From Lachnospiraceae bacterium (lineage in GTDB: Bacteria > Bacillota > Clostridia > Lachnospirales > Lachnospiraceae), in contig JAFVAA010000159.1 in the NCBI GenBank assembly GCA_017476305.1, forward strand, positions 1 through 6,633: 6,633 nt of DNA, given 5' to 3'. Positions within the stretch are counted from its first letter, which is position 1; each line of letters opens with the position of its first letter. The translations under genes and the position numbers were made by a program. A model generated the notes under the pieces. The model saw only the letters and a program-made list of their open reading frames with translations. It had not been told where the DNA came from and did not search any database. This document shows, piece after piece, positions 5,888-6,633 of this stretch.

Positions 5888-5931
5888 AGAGTTATTTTTT
5901 GTCGAAAGGCAGAAGATAACTCTTTTTTTTT
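5888..5931 (+). terminator. Intrinsic terminator of the LTA-synthase-like gene
   Basis: agagttat (5888-5895) pairs with ataactct (5916-5923), extended inward by U-G/U-A pairs, and a run of nine T (5923-5931) follows. It lies 16 nt after the stop codon. Its loop region contains a perfect Spo0A-box match belonging to the next promoter region. Confidence 0.9.
5898..5906 (+). promoter_or_regulatory. Distal Spo0A box upstream of spoIIGA
   Basis: tttgtcgaa fully matches the 0A-box consensus TTTGTCRAA known from Bacillus. It is centred about 80 bp upstream of the predicted spoIIGA start site, near the distance of the distal Spo0A site at B. subtilis spoIIG. It sits in the terminator loop of the preceding gene. 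Confidence 0.65.
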
Positions 5932-5948
5932 GCGACATGATTTGACAA
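5931..5948 (-). promoter_or_regulatory. Two phased Spo0A boxes over the spoIIGA -35
   Basis: On the minus strand, 5948-5941 reads TTGTCAAA, a full match to TTGTCRAA, and 5937-5931 reads TGTCGCA, one mismatch from TGTCGAA. The two cores are exactly 10 bp apart and in the same orientation, the tandem arrangement to which Spo0A binds as a head-to-tail dimer. The proximal box overlaps the -35 hexamer, as at class II Spo0A-activated promoters. Confidence 0.65.
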
Positions 5949-5974
5949 CCTTTGAAGGAGAAGTTCGATATACT
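5942..5974 (+). promoter_or_regulatory. spoIIG-type promoter of spoIIGA with a stretched 21-bp spacer
   Basis: -35 TTGACA (5942-5947) is a perfect consensus and -10 TATACT (5969-5974) is one base off, but 21 bp separate them rather than 17. B. subtilis spoIIG is a sigma-A promoter with near-consensus hexamers about 22 bp apart that depends on Spo0A. Combined with the Spo0A boxes, this strongly suggests the same control here. The predicted start is near 5981. No better -35 is found 16-18 bp from the -10. Confidence 0.75.
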
Positions 5975-6013
5975 GAGGACAGAGAACAGGAAGAAGGGAG
6001 TGTTTTAAAGGAT

Positions 6014-6633
6014 GTGAAGCAGATCATATATGTAGATGTATATTTTATTTTAAACTTCATTCTTCATTTATTTTTACTGATGACAACTGCTTTTTTCAGA
6101 CAGAAATGTCAGAATTTAAAGAGAATCCTCCTGGCCTCCCTTTTCATGGCGGGAGCTGCTGTATGTCTTCCGTTTTTGTGTGCCGGAAGAAAGGATCTGG
6201 AGAGACTTTTGGTGATACCGGAGATGCTTTTCCTTTTGCGTCTCGGATTCCGTTTTGAAGGGATCCGGACATTTATGAAGGATCTTCTCGTGTTTTTTAT
6301 TCTGACCTGTTTTTTAGGCGGATGTATCACAGCGTTTTTCCAGATGTTTCAAAGGCTTTTCAAAGGAAATTCAGTATTCTTGATCCTTGGTGCTGTCTTT
6401 TTGCTGTTTCTTTGTATTGCTTTTCTTCGCATGGAGCTTCTATGTCTCATGAAGCGGCAGAAAGATGTATATTCCGTCAGATTGTGGCTCCGGAAGGAAG
6501 TGGCAGAGGGAAAAGCATTATCTGATACCGGAAACGGATTGATCAGTCCATATACCGGAGAGGGTGTGACGATTATTTCCAAAACGATGGCAGAGCGTTT
6601 GCCGCTCAAAAAGGAAAAGATGCAGCTGATTCC
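6014..6633 (+). CDS. spoIIGA: Sigma-E processing peptidase SpoIIGA, 5' part; 3' end outside the window
   Basis: SpoIIGA is the membrane aspartic protease that cleaves pro-sigma-E in the mother cell after a signal from SpoIIR. From GTG 6014 the product begins MKQIIYVDVYFILNF, matching the family's usual MKIYLDV-type start. Five hydrophobic helices lie near residues 5-28, 38-56, 63-79, 87-110 and 119-138, followed by the cytosolic protease domain with DTGNGL at 171-176 (Asp171 is the catalytic residue). The frame runs off the window after about 206 residues; the family is usually near 300. The start is GTG and poorly served: AGGGAG (5995-6000) is 13 nt away and AAAGG (6007-6011) only 2 nt away. 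An ATG at 6012 overlaps it but reads straight into TGA. In this family the next gene is normally sigE, expected just beyond the window. The upstream region has a Spo0A-type promoter. Confidence 0.93.
   Translation, partial: MKQIIYVDVYFILNFILHLFLLMTTAFFRQKCQNLKRILLASLFMAGAAVCLPFLCAGRKDLERLLVIPEMLFLLRLGFRFEGIRTFMKDLLVFFILTCFLGGCITAFFQMFQRLFKGNSVFLILGAVFLLFLCIAFLRMELLCLMKRQKDVYSVRLWLRKEVAEGKALSDTGNGLISPYTGEGVTIISKTMAERLPLKKEKMQLI

Noticed and set aside
6109..6609. Minus-strand and other-frame open frames at 6109-6330, 6322-6525 and 6349-6609
   Set aside because: They are shadows of spoIIGA, whose frame from GTG 6014 has five membrane helices and the DTGN active-site motif.

Overview
The window comes from a low-to-mid GC, endospore-forming Firmicute, most likely a member of the Lachnospiraceae/Clostridia. 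The evidence is a clostridial-type DnaK, a DnaJ with the full zinc-finger set, a lipoteichoic-acid-synthase-family sulfatase and the start of the sporulation protease gene spoIIGA. The family assignment rests on protein style and memory, not on a database search.

Layout. Positions 1-1190 hold the 3' two-thirds of dnaK. Positions 1191-1380 hold no gene but are packed with structure: a long hairpin directly after the dnaK stop, then an imperfect 67-bp tandem repeat (about 2.2 copies), each full copy carrying a strong stem-loop. Two very small AT-rich genes follow (1418-1567 and 1594-1788), both encoding charged, helical proteins that I do not recognise. dnaJ is at 1850-3010 and ends in a terminator hairpin shared with a convergent orphan gene on the minus strand (3112-3519). 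That orphan is transcribed away from a 5-TM LTA-synthase-like gene (3751-5871); two good back-to-back promoters lie between them. After a strong intrinsic terminator comes spoIIGA (6014 to the window end).

How the genes relate. dnaK and dnaJ are the Hsp70/Hsp40 pair that normally sit next to each other; here roughly 660 bp of repeats and two small genes separate them. The LTA-synthase-like protein acts outside the membrane on glycerophosphate-type polymers and carries an unusual C-terminal extension: a possible TIG/IPT-like fold interrupted by a Glu/Lys/Pro linker, and a tail made of a DNA tandem repeat. SpoIIGA processes pro-sigma-E in the mother cell. Its upstream region keeps the hallmarks known from Bacillus spoIIG: a consensus -35 and a good -10 held too far apart (21 bp), with Spo0A-box matches over the -35 and further upstream.

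Most interesting points: (1) the repeat array plus two unknown small genes inserted into the dnaK-dnaJ pair; (2) the spoIIG-like promoter with its stretched spacer and 10-bp-phased Spo0A boxes, one further box lying inside the upstream terminator; (3) the odd C-terminus of the LTA-synthase-like protein; (4) the orphan minus-strand gene and its divergent promoter region. I see no convincing wholly new system here.
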